Source of the DNA: Eubacterium nodatum ATCC 33099
GTDB taxonomy: Bacteria > Bacillota > Clostridia > Peptostreptococcales > Anaerovoracaceae
Reading direction: 5' to 3'
DNA: 64,000 bases
Assembly: GCA_000510425.1 (NCBI GenBank)
Contig: AZKM01000024.1
Coordinates: 57,347-121,346, forward strand
Made by a program: the position numbers and the translations under genes. Within the stretch, counting starts at the first letter, position 1; the number at the start of each line of letters is the position of its first letter. The notes below the pieces were generated by a model that saw only the letters and a program-made list of their open reading frames with translations, did not search any database and was not told where the DNA came from. Below are positions 36,735 to 44,501 of the stretch, piece by piece.

Positions 36735-36742
36735 CATAAAAA

Positions 36743-36787
36743 TAGCATATATAGACATGCTTTGTGTTTATACCCCTATATATGCTA
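36743..36787. promoter_or_regulatory. Pair of probable NrdR boxes
   Basis: TAGCATATATAG (36743-36754) and its exact reverse complement CTATATATGCTA (36776-36787) have centres 33 bases apart, three helical turns. CTATATAT matches the NrdR box core, and NrdR normally binds two such boxes at this spacing upstream of RNR genes. They lie upstream of the -35 box. The rest of the gap to ung (36800-36987) is AT-rich with nothing further recognised. Confidence 0.5.
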
Positions 36788-36987
36788 AAATATCTTAAAA
36801 TTATTATGTTTTTATTTTTGTACCATACCTTAGTGAAACATCAAGCATTTATCATTTTTCTAAATGTAACAGATGATACTCATTTTTATTTTTTTCATTT
36901 TATCCACTTTTCGTCTATGACGAACTTCTATTAACTTTCTCATTTAATATTTGCAGTATAGTATACATTCTGTCGGTATACACAAAA

Positions 36988-37671
36988 CTATAAAAGCCAG
37001 TCTATTGGCTCCTGTCCTTTATCTTTGAGAAATTTATTTGTCTTTGAAAAATACTTTCCTCCGAAAAAACCTGCATGGGCAGAAAGGGGACTTGGATGGG
37101 CGCCCTCTATTATACAATGTTTTCTGCTGTCTATAAATTTCTTTTTTGCCCTTGCGGGATTTCCCCAGAGGATAAACACCATAGGTTTTTCTCTCCGGTT
37201 CAAAAGTTCAATGACCTTATCTGTAAGGATTTCCCAGCCTTTATTCCTATGGGAGCCTGCCTTGCCTGCTCTGACGGTCAGAGAAGTGTTCAGAAGCATT
37301 ACCCCTTCCCTAGTCCACTTTTCCAGACAGCCACTTTGGGGCATCTCAATTTTTTCTCCCAAATATTCTCCCATATCATCTATGAGTTCCCTAAAAATAT
37401 TATTGAGTGATGGGGGGGTCGGTATTCCCTCAGGTACTGAAAAGGACAGCCCGTGAGCCTGCCCTTTGCCATGATAAGGATCCTGACCCAAGATAAGGCA
37501 CTTAACCTTCTCATAGGGCGTTGCCTTGAAAGCATTAAAAATACTGTACATATCAGGATAAACTATTTGTGTTCTATACTCTTTCTTCAAAAATTCCCTG
37601 AGTTCTAAGTAATATTCCTTTTTAAATTCTTCCTTTAGAATTCCATCCCAACTGTTTCCAATGTTAACCAT
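36988..37671 (-). CDS. ung: Uracil-DNA glycosylase
   Basis: 227 residues. It removes uracil from DNA to start base-excision repair. Family 1 motifs: the water-activating loop GQDPYHGKGQAHGLSF (Asp of GQDPYH) and the DNA-intercalating loop HPSPLSAH near residue 190. The ATG follows a GTGGAG site. Its position next to nrdAB fits nucleotide quality control, but it has its own gap of about 300 bases. Confidence 0.97.
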   Translation of the reverse strand: MVNIGNSWDGILKEEFKKEYYLELREFLKKEYRTQIVYPDMYSIFNAFKATPYEKVKCLILGQDPYHGKGQAHGLSFSVPEGIPTPPSLNNIFRELIDDMGEYLGEKIEMPQSGCLEKWTREGVMLLNTSLTVRAGKAGSHRNKGWEILTDKVIELLNRREKPMVFILWGNPARAKKKFIDSRKHCIIEGAHPSPLSAHAGFFGGKYFSKTNKFLKDKGQEPIDWLL

Positions 37672-37744
37672 GATTGATCTCCACCTGCCTGTTTAAATAA
37701 ACTGTTTTCTTTAAATTATCTCTTTTGAAAATTTTTATATATAA

Positions 37745-39406
37745 CTATTTTATGCTATATATTTTCTCACCTTTTATATATGTTTCTTCAACATTCACCT
37801 CATCAATTCTCATAGGGTCAATGCCAAAAATATCCTCCGAAAGAACGATAAACCCCGCTTCATAGCCCTCCTTGATCATTCCCAGTTCCGGAAATCCGGA
37901 AATCTCGGCAGCTTCTTTAGTATAAAGTCTTATTGCTGTTTCAATATCAATCCTCTGTTCTTGTCCTATATCCGTTCCCTCATAAGCATATTTTGTAACT
38001 GCTGATTTCATATTTGAAAACGGATCTGAGGGCACCGCCCATGAAGTAGCCGGAGCATCTGTAGAAAAACACATTTTTACACCGCTATCCAATATGGACT
38101 TGAAAGGATAAAGTTCCTTGATTCTGTCTTTTCCTAAATTTTTCAAATATGTTTCTATCTCACAATATGCAAATATCGGCTGGCAGACAAAGGCAAATCC
38201 CTTTTCGGCAGCTTTTTCCATCGCATTTACTCCCGGTTCCGTCAAATGCTCCAATCTTAGACGCGGTACAGCAATTTTCCTATGGACGAGATTTTCTTTG
38301 CTTTTATGCTCCGTACCTTCGACATTGACACTTTGGGTATCAATATACTGAAAACCGTCTTCATTATAGAATCTATCTATCGCCCTGTCTATGGCACGAC
38401 CACCCATTGCGTGGACAGAAATCTGACAGTTATTTTCTTTTGCAAAAGTAATAGCTTTTTCCATGCTTTCGTCTGAGTAAACCGGGATGCCGTAATTATC
38501 CGTATTCAGATAAGGTTTCTCAAGCCATGCAGTCTGTCCTGATATACTTCCGTCTCCAATAAGCTTAATCCCTGCTATTCTGATGTTTTCATTAAAGGAG
38601 CTCAAATCCCCTGTTATCCTAAAATCGGAATCATCCATAAAATAATCCCACATGTAATACAACGAAACCCTTTGCATAAAGCCTTTTGTTGCAGCCTCTT
38701 TGTATAGATTATAATTTCCGCCGGGGTGAAGATTTCCCATGTCTGTAACGGCAACAATTCCCTGCGAGGTCAAAAGGTTTCCTAAATCCACCAATGCATC
38801 TATTCTATCCTGCTCTGTTTTCTCCGGCATAAAGGGGATGACCAAATTTCTGGCATTTTCCATTAGAATACCGTTTGGCTCTCCATTTTCATCTCTGCCT
38901 ATTTTACCGCCGGGAGGATCTTCAGTATTTTTTGTTATTCCTGCAATTTCAAGCGCTTTACTGTTAACACACCTAATATGTTCACAGCTTCTTACCAGTA
39001 AAACCGGATTGCTTGGAGCAGCTTTATCTAAATCATACCTGTACGGAAAACGCCTCTCCTCATATTTTCCTTCATCGTATCCCCAACCTAAAATCCATTC
39101 CCCCTGTTTAATTTCTTCTGCAGCTTCTGAAATAGCTGAAATCAGATCCTTTATGGAATTTATCTTCGGAGGAATACAGGCAATCTGTTTACTGTAGTCT
39201 GCAAGCATCAAAGGGTGCATATGAGCATCTACAAATCCCGGAATAACAGTTTTCCCATGTAAATCTACTACTTCATCTGCCATGTATTTAATATCTTCTT
39301 TATTACCTACCTTAATTATTTTTCCTTTTTCCACAAGAAAACCTTCAACGAATTTATTGTCCATGTCAGATGTAAAAATTTTTCCGTTAATATATCCCTT
39401 TTTCAT
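37745..39406 (-). CDS. Amidohydrolase family protein (YtcJ-like)
   Basis: 553 residues. Metal-dependent hydrolase of the amidohydrolase 3 group. The first metal-binding motif DAHMHPL is near residue 60, later histidines appear in VHAMGG and RLEHL, and the metal aspartate in FSTDAP near 450. The small N- and C-terminal strands form the usual beta-sandwich. No signal peptide, so cytosolic. Substrate unknown; YtcJ-like proteins act on N-acyl or formyl amides, and the context does not help. Confidence 0.87.
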   Translation of the reverse strand: MKKGYINGKIFTSDMDNKFVEGFLVEKGKIIKVGNKEDIKYMADEVVDLHGKTVIPGFVDAHMHPLMLADYSKQIACIPPKINSIKDLISAISEAAEEIKQGEWILGWGYDEGKYEERRFPYRYDLDKAAPSNPVLLVRSCEHIRCVNSKALEIAGITKNTEDPPGGKIGRDENGEPNGILMENARNLVIPFMPEKTEQDRIDALVDLGNLLTSQGIVAVTDMGNLHPGGNYNLYKEAATKGFMQRVSLYYMWDYFMDDSDFRITGDLSSFNENIRIAGIKLIGDGSISGQTAWLEKPYLNTDNYGIPVYSDESMEKAITFAKENNCQISVHAMGGRAIDRAIDRFYNEDGFQYIDTQSVNVEGTEHKSKENLVHRKIAVPRLRLEHLTEPGVNAMEKAAEKGFAFVCQPIFAYCEIETYLKNLGKDRIKELYPFKSILDSGVKMCFSTDAPATSWAVPSDPFSNMKSAVTKYAYEGTDIGQEQRIDIETAIRLYTKEAAEISGFPELGMIKEGYEAGFIVLSEDIFGIDPMRIDEVNVEETYIKGEKIYSIK

Positions 39407-39464
39407 TCTAATTCACTCTTGACTTGTACCTCTTAAGATTTTTCAGAATTCCTATTTTCACAGA

Positions 39465-40319
39465 TCAGTTAACACTATCCTCCGGTAGTATAAATATATT
39501 TTCTTTCGGTTTTGTATAATTTATTTCCAACATTTTAACATGGGACAAAAAGTCTTCATCTATGAAAGTTTTTGCACCGTGCGGACAGACCTTTATGCAG
39601 GCTTGACATTTGATGCAAATCCCCGGTGTTTTGCTGCAGTCCGAAATATCTATGCTTCCCACAGGGCATGTCCCGGCGCAGATACCGCAGTTGTCGCAAA
39701 GGCTAAGATCCGTTACAGGTTTTGCCTTTAAAAATTTTGCCGGTGTATTATCAGTCTTCAGAGGAATATAATAAGGTGGAATTTCAGTATTAAAGGGAAG
39801 GTTTACATTTTTATCGCTTATAACAATTTTTGACACTTCCTTTGCAAATCCCGATAATTCCTTAAAATCAACAGGCGAAGGTCTGCCTTCACCTACCAGA
39901 TCAGAAAACGGATGCTGAGATACAATCGCTGCAGCTGCCGTTATTTGAAAACCCTTTTCCTGCATAATCAGTCTCATTTCTGTTAATGCTCCTCCATAAC
40001 TCCTGTTTCCATAACAGCACAGGACAACACATTTCGTATTATTTCCATGAAATGCCTTTTTAAATTCAGGTGCTATTTTATTTGGAATTCTTCCTGCGTA
40101 CACAGGAGAGGCAATTACTAAAATATCTTCATCAGAAAACTCAAAACGCTTCTTTCTGACTTCAGGTTTTGTAAAATCAATTTTCGAAAGACCAGTATTA
40201 TTCAGTGCAAAATTTCCAAATTCCTTAATATTTTTTATAAGCTCAGCAGCGAATTTCAGCGAAACTTTCTTAGTCCCGCCTGTAGGACTGAAATAACACA
40301 AAGTAATTTTTTTAATCAT
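39465..40319 (-). CDS. EFR1 family ferrodoxin (flavodoxin-like domain plus two 4Fe-4S clusters)
   Basis: 284 residues from the ATG at 40319, which follows GGAGGAAACC; a longer reading to 40331 has no site. The N-terminal flavodoxin-like domain starts with the FMN loop SPTGGTKK. The C-terminal part has two CxxCxxCxxxCP motifs (CDNCGICAGTCP and CIKCQACIKVCP). It should carry electrons between FMN and iron-sulfur centres in the cytosol. The partner enzyme is unknown. Confidence 0.87.
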   Translation of the reverse strand: MIKKITLCYFSPTGGTKKVSLKFAAELIKNIKEFGNFALNNTGLSKIDFTKPEVRKKRFEFSDEDILVIASPVYAGRIPNKIAPEFKKAFHGNNTKCVVLCCYGNRSYGGALTEMRLIMQEKGFQITAAAAIVSQHPFSDLVGEGRPSPVDFKELSGFAKEVSKIVISDKNVNLPFNTEIPPYYIPLKTDNTPAKFLKAKPVTDLSLCDNCGICAGTCPVGSIDISDCSKTPGICIKCQACIKVCPHGAKTFIDEDFLSHVKMLEINYTKPKENIFILPEDSVN

Positions 40320-40342
40320 GGTTTCCTCCAAAGTATATACTG

Positions 40343-41089
40343 TTAAACCGAAAAAGTGATTCTTATCCTGTTCTTCTTAGATTTTCCTCCGATTTCAATA
40401 AGTCTGGCTCTTCCCTTTTTTCTAAAGTTAATCAAATCTCCCTCCTTGATTTGAAAATCCAAATCAAGCACTTCCATGTGATTAACATAAACACTGCCAC
40501 CTCTGATTCCTGCCGCAGCCTTAGTGCGAGACATACTGAAAGCGGATGAAACAATATTATCCAATCTTAATGAAGCCACCGTATCCGAAATATGTTTCTC
40601 TTTTCTTTCCGGCACGAGCAATTCGTCAATATCTACAATTTCGTTAGAGATTTCCTTTCTTCCCACCTTTGCATAATTTTGACCTATAAAGTATGCAATT
40701 TCCTTCATCACAATGATGTCTGCTCCATCCTCTCTTACCAGAATATCTCCTGTCATCTCTCGTTTAATTCCAAGACCTAAAAGTGAACCCAGATAGTCAC
40801 TGTGGGAAGGGGATTTTCCACCGGGCTTTTTCTTTACTCTTATAACTTTTAAAATATCAATATCCTTTTCACTCAAGTATTCAGGGATGCACACCATCAT
40901 AACTCTTTCGGCATCCCTATAACCGCCGTAAAAGATCACATTACATCCGGGGTTTTGCCTTGATGTCATTCTTCTCAAAATTGATTGCTGATGGCTGTCC
41001 AAAAATTGAGTGTTTGTTAAGAAGTTCTTATTAAAGCATTGTTCTATCTTATCCTGAGCCTGTGCTCTTATCATTTCATCTTTATTCAT
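40343..41089 (-). CDS. ylmH: YlmH-family S4 RNA-binding protein
   Basis: 248 residues. The N-terminal half matches YlmH; the C-terminal S4 domain (about 172-245) has SRTKAAAGIRGGSVYVN. In Bacillus the gene is in the division cluster before divIVA and the protein binds ribosomes; here it stands alone, divergent from the Mn2+ ATPase. The ATG begins only six bases after the -10 box with no ribosome binding site, so the mRNA may be leaderless, or the second ATG (41074) may be used. Confidence 0.85.
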   Translation of the reverse strand: MNKDEMIRAQAQDKIEQCFNKNFLTNTQFLDSHQQSILRRMTSRQNPGCNVIFYGGYRDAERVMMVCIPEYLSEKDIDILKVIRVKKKPGGKSPSHSDYLGSLLGLGIKREMTGDILVREDGADIIVMKEIAYFIGQNYAKVGRKEISNEIVDIDELLVPERKEKHISDTVASLRLDNIVSSAFSMSRTKAAAGIRGGSVYVNHMEVLDLDFQIKEGDLINFRKKGRARLIEIGGKSKKNRIRITFSV

Positions 41090-41095
41090 GCTAAT

Positions 41096-41124
41096 ATTAT
41101 ATTATGAAAAAACTTGTCATACAA
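41096..41124 (-). promoter_or_regulatory. ylmH promoter
   Basis: TTGTAT (41119-41124), 17-base spacer, TATAAT (41096-41101), reading toward ylmH. The end of the -10 is six bases from the ATG. Confidence 0.7.
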
Positions 41125-41208
41125 CGAATTTATCAATATCCTCTCTGAAAAATTTATTGTTTTTATTACAAATAAGTCTCAATATTTAATGAAATTTCTT
41201 AAAAAATC

Positions 41209-41237
41209 TTGCATAGGAATTTCTTACATGTTATAGT
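41209..41237 (+). promoter_or_regulatory. Promoter of the Mn2+ riboswitch-ATPase transcript
   Basis: TTGCAT (41209-41214), 17-base spacer, TATAGT (41232-41237). The start would be near 41244, just before the riboswitch. Confidence 0.75.
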
Positions 41238-41249
41238 AAGTTACAAATC

Positions 41250-41383
41250 AAAAAAGGGAGTAGCTAACGGCATTTCATGCTGTAGTAAACTGCGTCAATA
41301 CACGGTCTGATATGACCCGCACTTACTTTAAATAGCAAGACTTTTGCGATACCTCTTTTCGAGTTATCCAAAAGTCTTTTTTT
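41250..41383 (+). promoter_or_regulatory. yybP-ykoY manganese riboswitch with terminator
   Basis: AAAAGGGAGTAGCTAACGG at the 5' end and the GTCAATACACGG / GATATGACCCGCACTTACTTT segments match the yybP-ykoY aptamer. It ends in a long terminator hairpin AAGACTTTTG/CAAAAGTCTT (41337-41378) plus a T7 run. By family knowledge, Mn2+ binding prevents termination and turns on the downstream exporter. It fills most of the 317-base gap. Confidence 0.87.
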
Positions 41384-41406
41384 AGTCAAATTGAAAGAAG
41401 GAAAAA

Positions 41407-43998
41407 ATGAAAACATTTTACAATGTCAATCCGGATGAAATACTGAAGGAATTCAATTCATCTGCTCTAGGGCTTGATGACACTCAAGTTTCACTAAACC
41501 GTGAGAAGTATGGCAAAAACAAATTAGAAGAAAAAGAGGAAAAAAACTTAATTGAAATTTTTGTTGAGCAATTTAAAGACTTGTTGGTAATCATTCTTAT
41601 TCTTTCAGCTCTAATATCTGCTGCCACAGGAAATATGGAAAGCACCGCTGTAATAATAGTTGTTTTAATATTAAATGCTATTTTAGGAACTGTCCAAACA
41701 ATCAAAGCTCAGCAGTCTTTAGAAAGTCTCAAAAAACTCTCTTCTCCGTCTGCAAAAGTCGTAAGACAAGGTGACAAGCAGATTATAGATGCGGTGGATT
41801 TAGTGTGTGGCGATATAGTACTTCTGGAAGCCGGCGACATCATCCCCGGCGATGGCAGAATCATAGAAAATTTTTCTTTAAAAACAAATGAAAGTGCTCT
41901 GACCGGAGAATCAGAAAATGCTGAGAAGGAAGTCTGTACTCTATATGATGAAAATATAGCTTTAGGAGACCAACGAAACATGGTTTTTTCAGGCTCATTG
42001 GTTACATATGGAAGAGCCACCGCAATAACCACAGGAGTCGGCAGGCAAACTGAACTTGGACGCATTGCCGGACTGATGAATGATACTAAAGAAAGAAAAA
42101 CACCTCTTCAAACCACCATGGACAATTTCAGCAAAAAGCTTTCCATCGGTATAATACTTATCTGTATATTAGTTTTCGGACTTAGCCTATACAGAGGCAT
42201 GGCGGTTGTGGACGCTCTTTTATTTGCTGTCGCCCTTGCTGTTGCCGCAATTCCGGAAGCCCTCTCATCAATAATAACCATTTCCCTCGCCATCGGAACA
42301 TCTCGAATGGCAGATGAAAACGCAATAATCAAAAAACTCGAAGCCGTTGAAGGGCTGGGCTGTGTATCCATTATATGTTCCGATAAAACAGGAACTCTTA
42401 CACAAAATAAAATGACTGTGGAGTATGAAAGTCCGTGGAACGGACAGCGTGAAGCCCTTTACCGTGCAAGCCTTCTATGTAACGATACGAATATTGTAGA
42501 TGGTAAAACCGTAGGCGATCCAACTGAAACAGCCTTCATAGACTATTACAGAAACAATCATGACAATTATGAGTATGTTAAGGATAATTTCCCCAGATTA
42601 GGCGAAGTTCCCTTTGACTCAGACAGGAAACTTATGAGTACCCTACACCCCATAGAAGGCGGGAAATTTGTCATGTACACCAAGGGCGCCCTAGATGTAA
42701 TCCTGTCTCGCACCAACAACCTGAGTAAAGAAGATAAGGAGGCTATCAGGGATGAAAATTTCAGACTTTCAAATGATGGTTTAAGGGTACTTGCATTTGC
42801 ACAAAAGATATACGATAAAGAAAGTATTCTATCCACAGAAGATGAATTCGAATTATCATATATAGGACTTATGGCTGAAATGGATCCTCCAAGAGAAGAG
42901 TCCGCACAAGCTGTATCTGACTGTATCGCTGCCGGAATTAAGCCTGTAATGATTACCGGGGACCATAAGATAACCGCCTCTGCCATAGCAAAACGTATAG
43001 GAATAATGAAAGAAGATGACTTTGCAATTACAGGTCCCGAGCTTGATAATATGAGTCAGGATGAGCTGAATGAAAGGCTTGAGCATATATCAGTATATGC
43101 AAGGGTTTCACCGGACAATAAAATCAGGATTGTAAATGCCTGGCAAGAAAAGGGTCATATAGTTTCCATGACCGGCGATGGTGTCAATGACGGACCTGCC
43201 CTGAAAAGTGCAGATGTGGGAGTAGCAATGGGTATAACGGGAACTGAAGTGGCAAAGGATTCAGCTTCCATGATTCTTACAGATGATAATTTTGCCACCA
43301 TAATCAAATCCGTACTGAACGGTAGAAATGTATATACCAATATTAAGAACGCCATCAAATTTCTGCTTTCAGGAAATGCAGCAGGAATACTAGCTGTCTT
43401 ATATGCTTCATTCATGGCTCTGCCTATGCCATTTACTGCGGTTCAGCTTTTGTTTATAAATTTAATCACTGACAGTTTACCTGCCCTTGCGATAAGCATG
43501 GAGCCTTCAAATCCCGCTCTGATAAGGGATAAACCCCGTCCAAGAGATGAATCGGTCTTAAACCCGGATACTCTAAAGGATATTTCTTTCACCGGACTGT
43601 TAATGGCTATTGCCACAATCATAGCTTTTATGATAGGATTATTCAGTGGGGATGATCTTGGACTTGCTTCTGAAAACGGTATCAATACGGTTACCGGTTC
43701 AACTATGGCATTTGGAACACTGTGTCTTTCCCGTCTTTGGCACGGCTTCAACTGCAGAGGAAAAGAAAGTATAGTCAATTTAGGCTTGCTTACAAACATA
43801 TATTCAATAGGTGCATTCATAATCGGTGCCGCTTTATTACATATGTTGCTCCTTGTTCCTATGTTTTCAAGCCTATTTAATGTATCCATGCTTGCCCCCG
43901 GAATGGTTGTTTGGGTATGGCTCCTGGCATTTTCTCCAACCCTTATAATCCAGATATACAGAATCGTTAAATACAAAAAACAAGTTATCAGATTATAA
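41407..43998 (+). CDS. P-type cation ATPase (Ca2+-ATPase-like; probable Mn2+ exporter)
   Basis: 863 residues. In order: N-terminal cation-ATPase domain, membrane pair, actuator domain with TGES, ion-site helix with PEALSS, phosphorylation motif CSDKTGTLTQNKM, nucleotide-binding domain, hinge TGDGVNDGPALK, and six C-terminal membrane helices. It groups with SERCA/PMCA-like pumps, but the ion-site helix has PEAL instead of the PEGL usual in calcium pumps. That and the Mn2+ riboswitch point to manganese export (inference). The ribosome binding site is GAAAGAAGG. Confidence 0.93.
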   Translation: MKTFYNVNPDEILKEFNSSALGLDDTQVSLNREKYGKNKLEEKEEKNLIEIFVEQFKDLLVIILILSALISAATGNMESTAVIIVVLILNAILGTVQTIKAQQSLESLKKLSSPSAKVVRQGDKQIIDAVDLVCGDIVLLEAGDIIPGDGRIIENFSLKTNESALTGESENAEKEVCTLYDENIALGDQRNMVFSGSLVTYGRATAITTGVGRQTELGRIAGLMNDTKERKTPLQTTMDNFSKKLSIGIILICILVFGLSLYRGMAVVDALLFAVALAVAAIPEALSSIITISLAIGTSRMADENAIIKKLEAVEGLGCVSIICSDKTGTLTQNKMTVEYESPWNGQREALYRASLLCNDTNIVDGKTVGDPTETAFIDYYRNNHDNYEYVKDNFPRLGEVPFDSDRKLMSTLHPIEGGKFVMYTKGALDVILSRTNNLSKEDKEAIRDENFRLSNDGLRVLAFAQKIYDKESILSTEDEFELSYIGLMAEMDPPREESAQAVSDCIAAGIKPVMITGDHKITASAIAKRIGIMKEDDFAITGPELDNMSQDELNERLEHISVYARVSPDNKIRIVNAWQEKGHIVSMTGDGVNDGPALKSADVGVAMGITGTEVAKDSASMILTDDNFATIIKSVLNGRNVYTNIKNAIKFLLSGNAAGILAVLYASFMALPMPFTAVQLLFINLITDSLPALAISMEPSNPALIRDKPRPRDESVLNPDTLKDISFTGLLMAIATIIAFMIGLFSGDDLGLASENGINTVTGSTMAFGTLCLSRLWHGFNCRGKESIVNLGLLTNIYSIGAFIIGAALLHMLLLVPMFSSLFNVSMLAPGMVVWVWLLAFSPTLIIQIYRIVKYKKQVIRL

Positions 43999-44029
43999 TA
44001 ATATGTGATAAAAGGGAAAGGATTTTATT

Positions 44030-44281
44030 ATGAAAAATGTAAATTACAAACCCTCCGGAACATGTGCAAAATTAATTAATTTCACTATCGATGATGACAA
44101 TAAAATAAGAGATCTGAAATTTCTCGGAGGCTGCAACGGAAATTTAAAGGCGATGGGAATTCTTCTCGAAGGAGCGGATGCTAAGGAATCTGCCGACAAA
44201 TTAAGCGGAAATGACTGCAAAGATCGTGGAACATCCTGTGCAGACCAACTTTCCAAGGCAATATACGAAGCCTTGGACTAA
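44030..44281 (+). CDS. TSCPD domain-containing protein (TIGR03905 family)
   Basis: 83 residues, the full length of this small family. Cysteines C12, C34, C62 and C69 lie in GTCAK, GGCNGN, DCKDRG and SCADQL. The TSCPD fold is otherwise known as the C-terminal metal-binding domain of class II ribonucleotide reductases. It starts 31 bases after the ATPase on the same strand and is probably co-transcribed under Mn2+ control. Function unknown. Confidence 0.88.
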   Translation: MKNVNYKPSGTCAKLINFTIDDDNKIRDLKFLGGCNGNLKAMGILLEGADAKESADKLSGNDCKDRGTSCADQLSKAIYEALD

Positions 44282-44310
44282 TACATTAAATTTGGAAAAA
44301 GCACAAGAAA

Positions 44311-44449
44311 AAGTAAAAATGGTGTGCGGACATTTTCCCGGACAACGGACAGATCGGGCGACAAAAGCCGGAGATAATGCCTATACTCCTTTCACAGCCC
44401 TATGATAGTCCGGAGTTTTGTCCACACACCCACTTGCAAGTTTTTACTT
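44311..44449. other. Long imperfect inverted repeat / structured RNA candidate between convergent genes
   Basis: GGTGTGCGGACA (44321-44332) pairs with TGTCCACACACC (44419-44430) with one mismatch. Outside it AAGTAAAAA (44311-44319) pairs with TTTTTACTT (44441-44449). A palindrome CTTGCAAG (44433-44440) bulges on the right arm. The 86-base interior has smaller GC-rich helices such as CCCG/CGGG and GGAG/CTCC, and is richer in GC than its surroundings. It could be a bidirectional terminator, a small RNA gene or a MITE-like element; no known RNA family was recognised. Confidence 0.6.
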
Positions 44450-44501
44450 CCTCGTCTTTTGGCTTCTAGTTATTTGCTAATGCACATTTTTTTCGCCCAG
44501 A

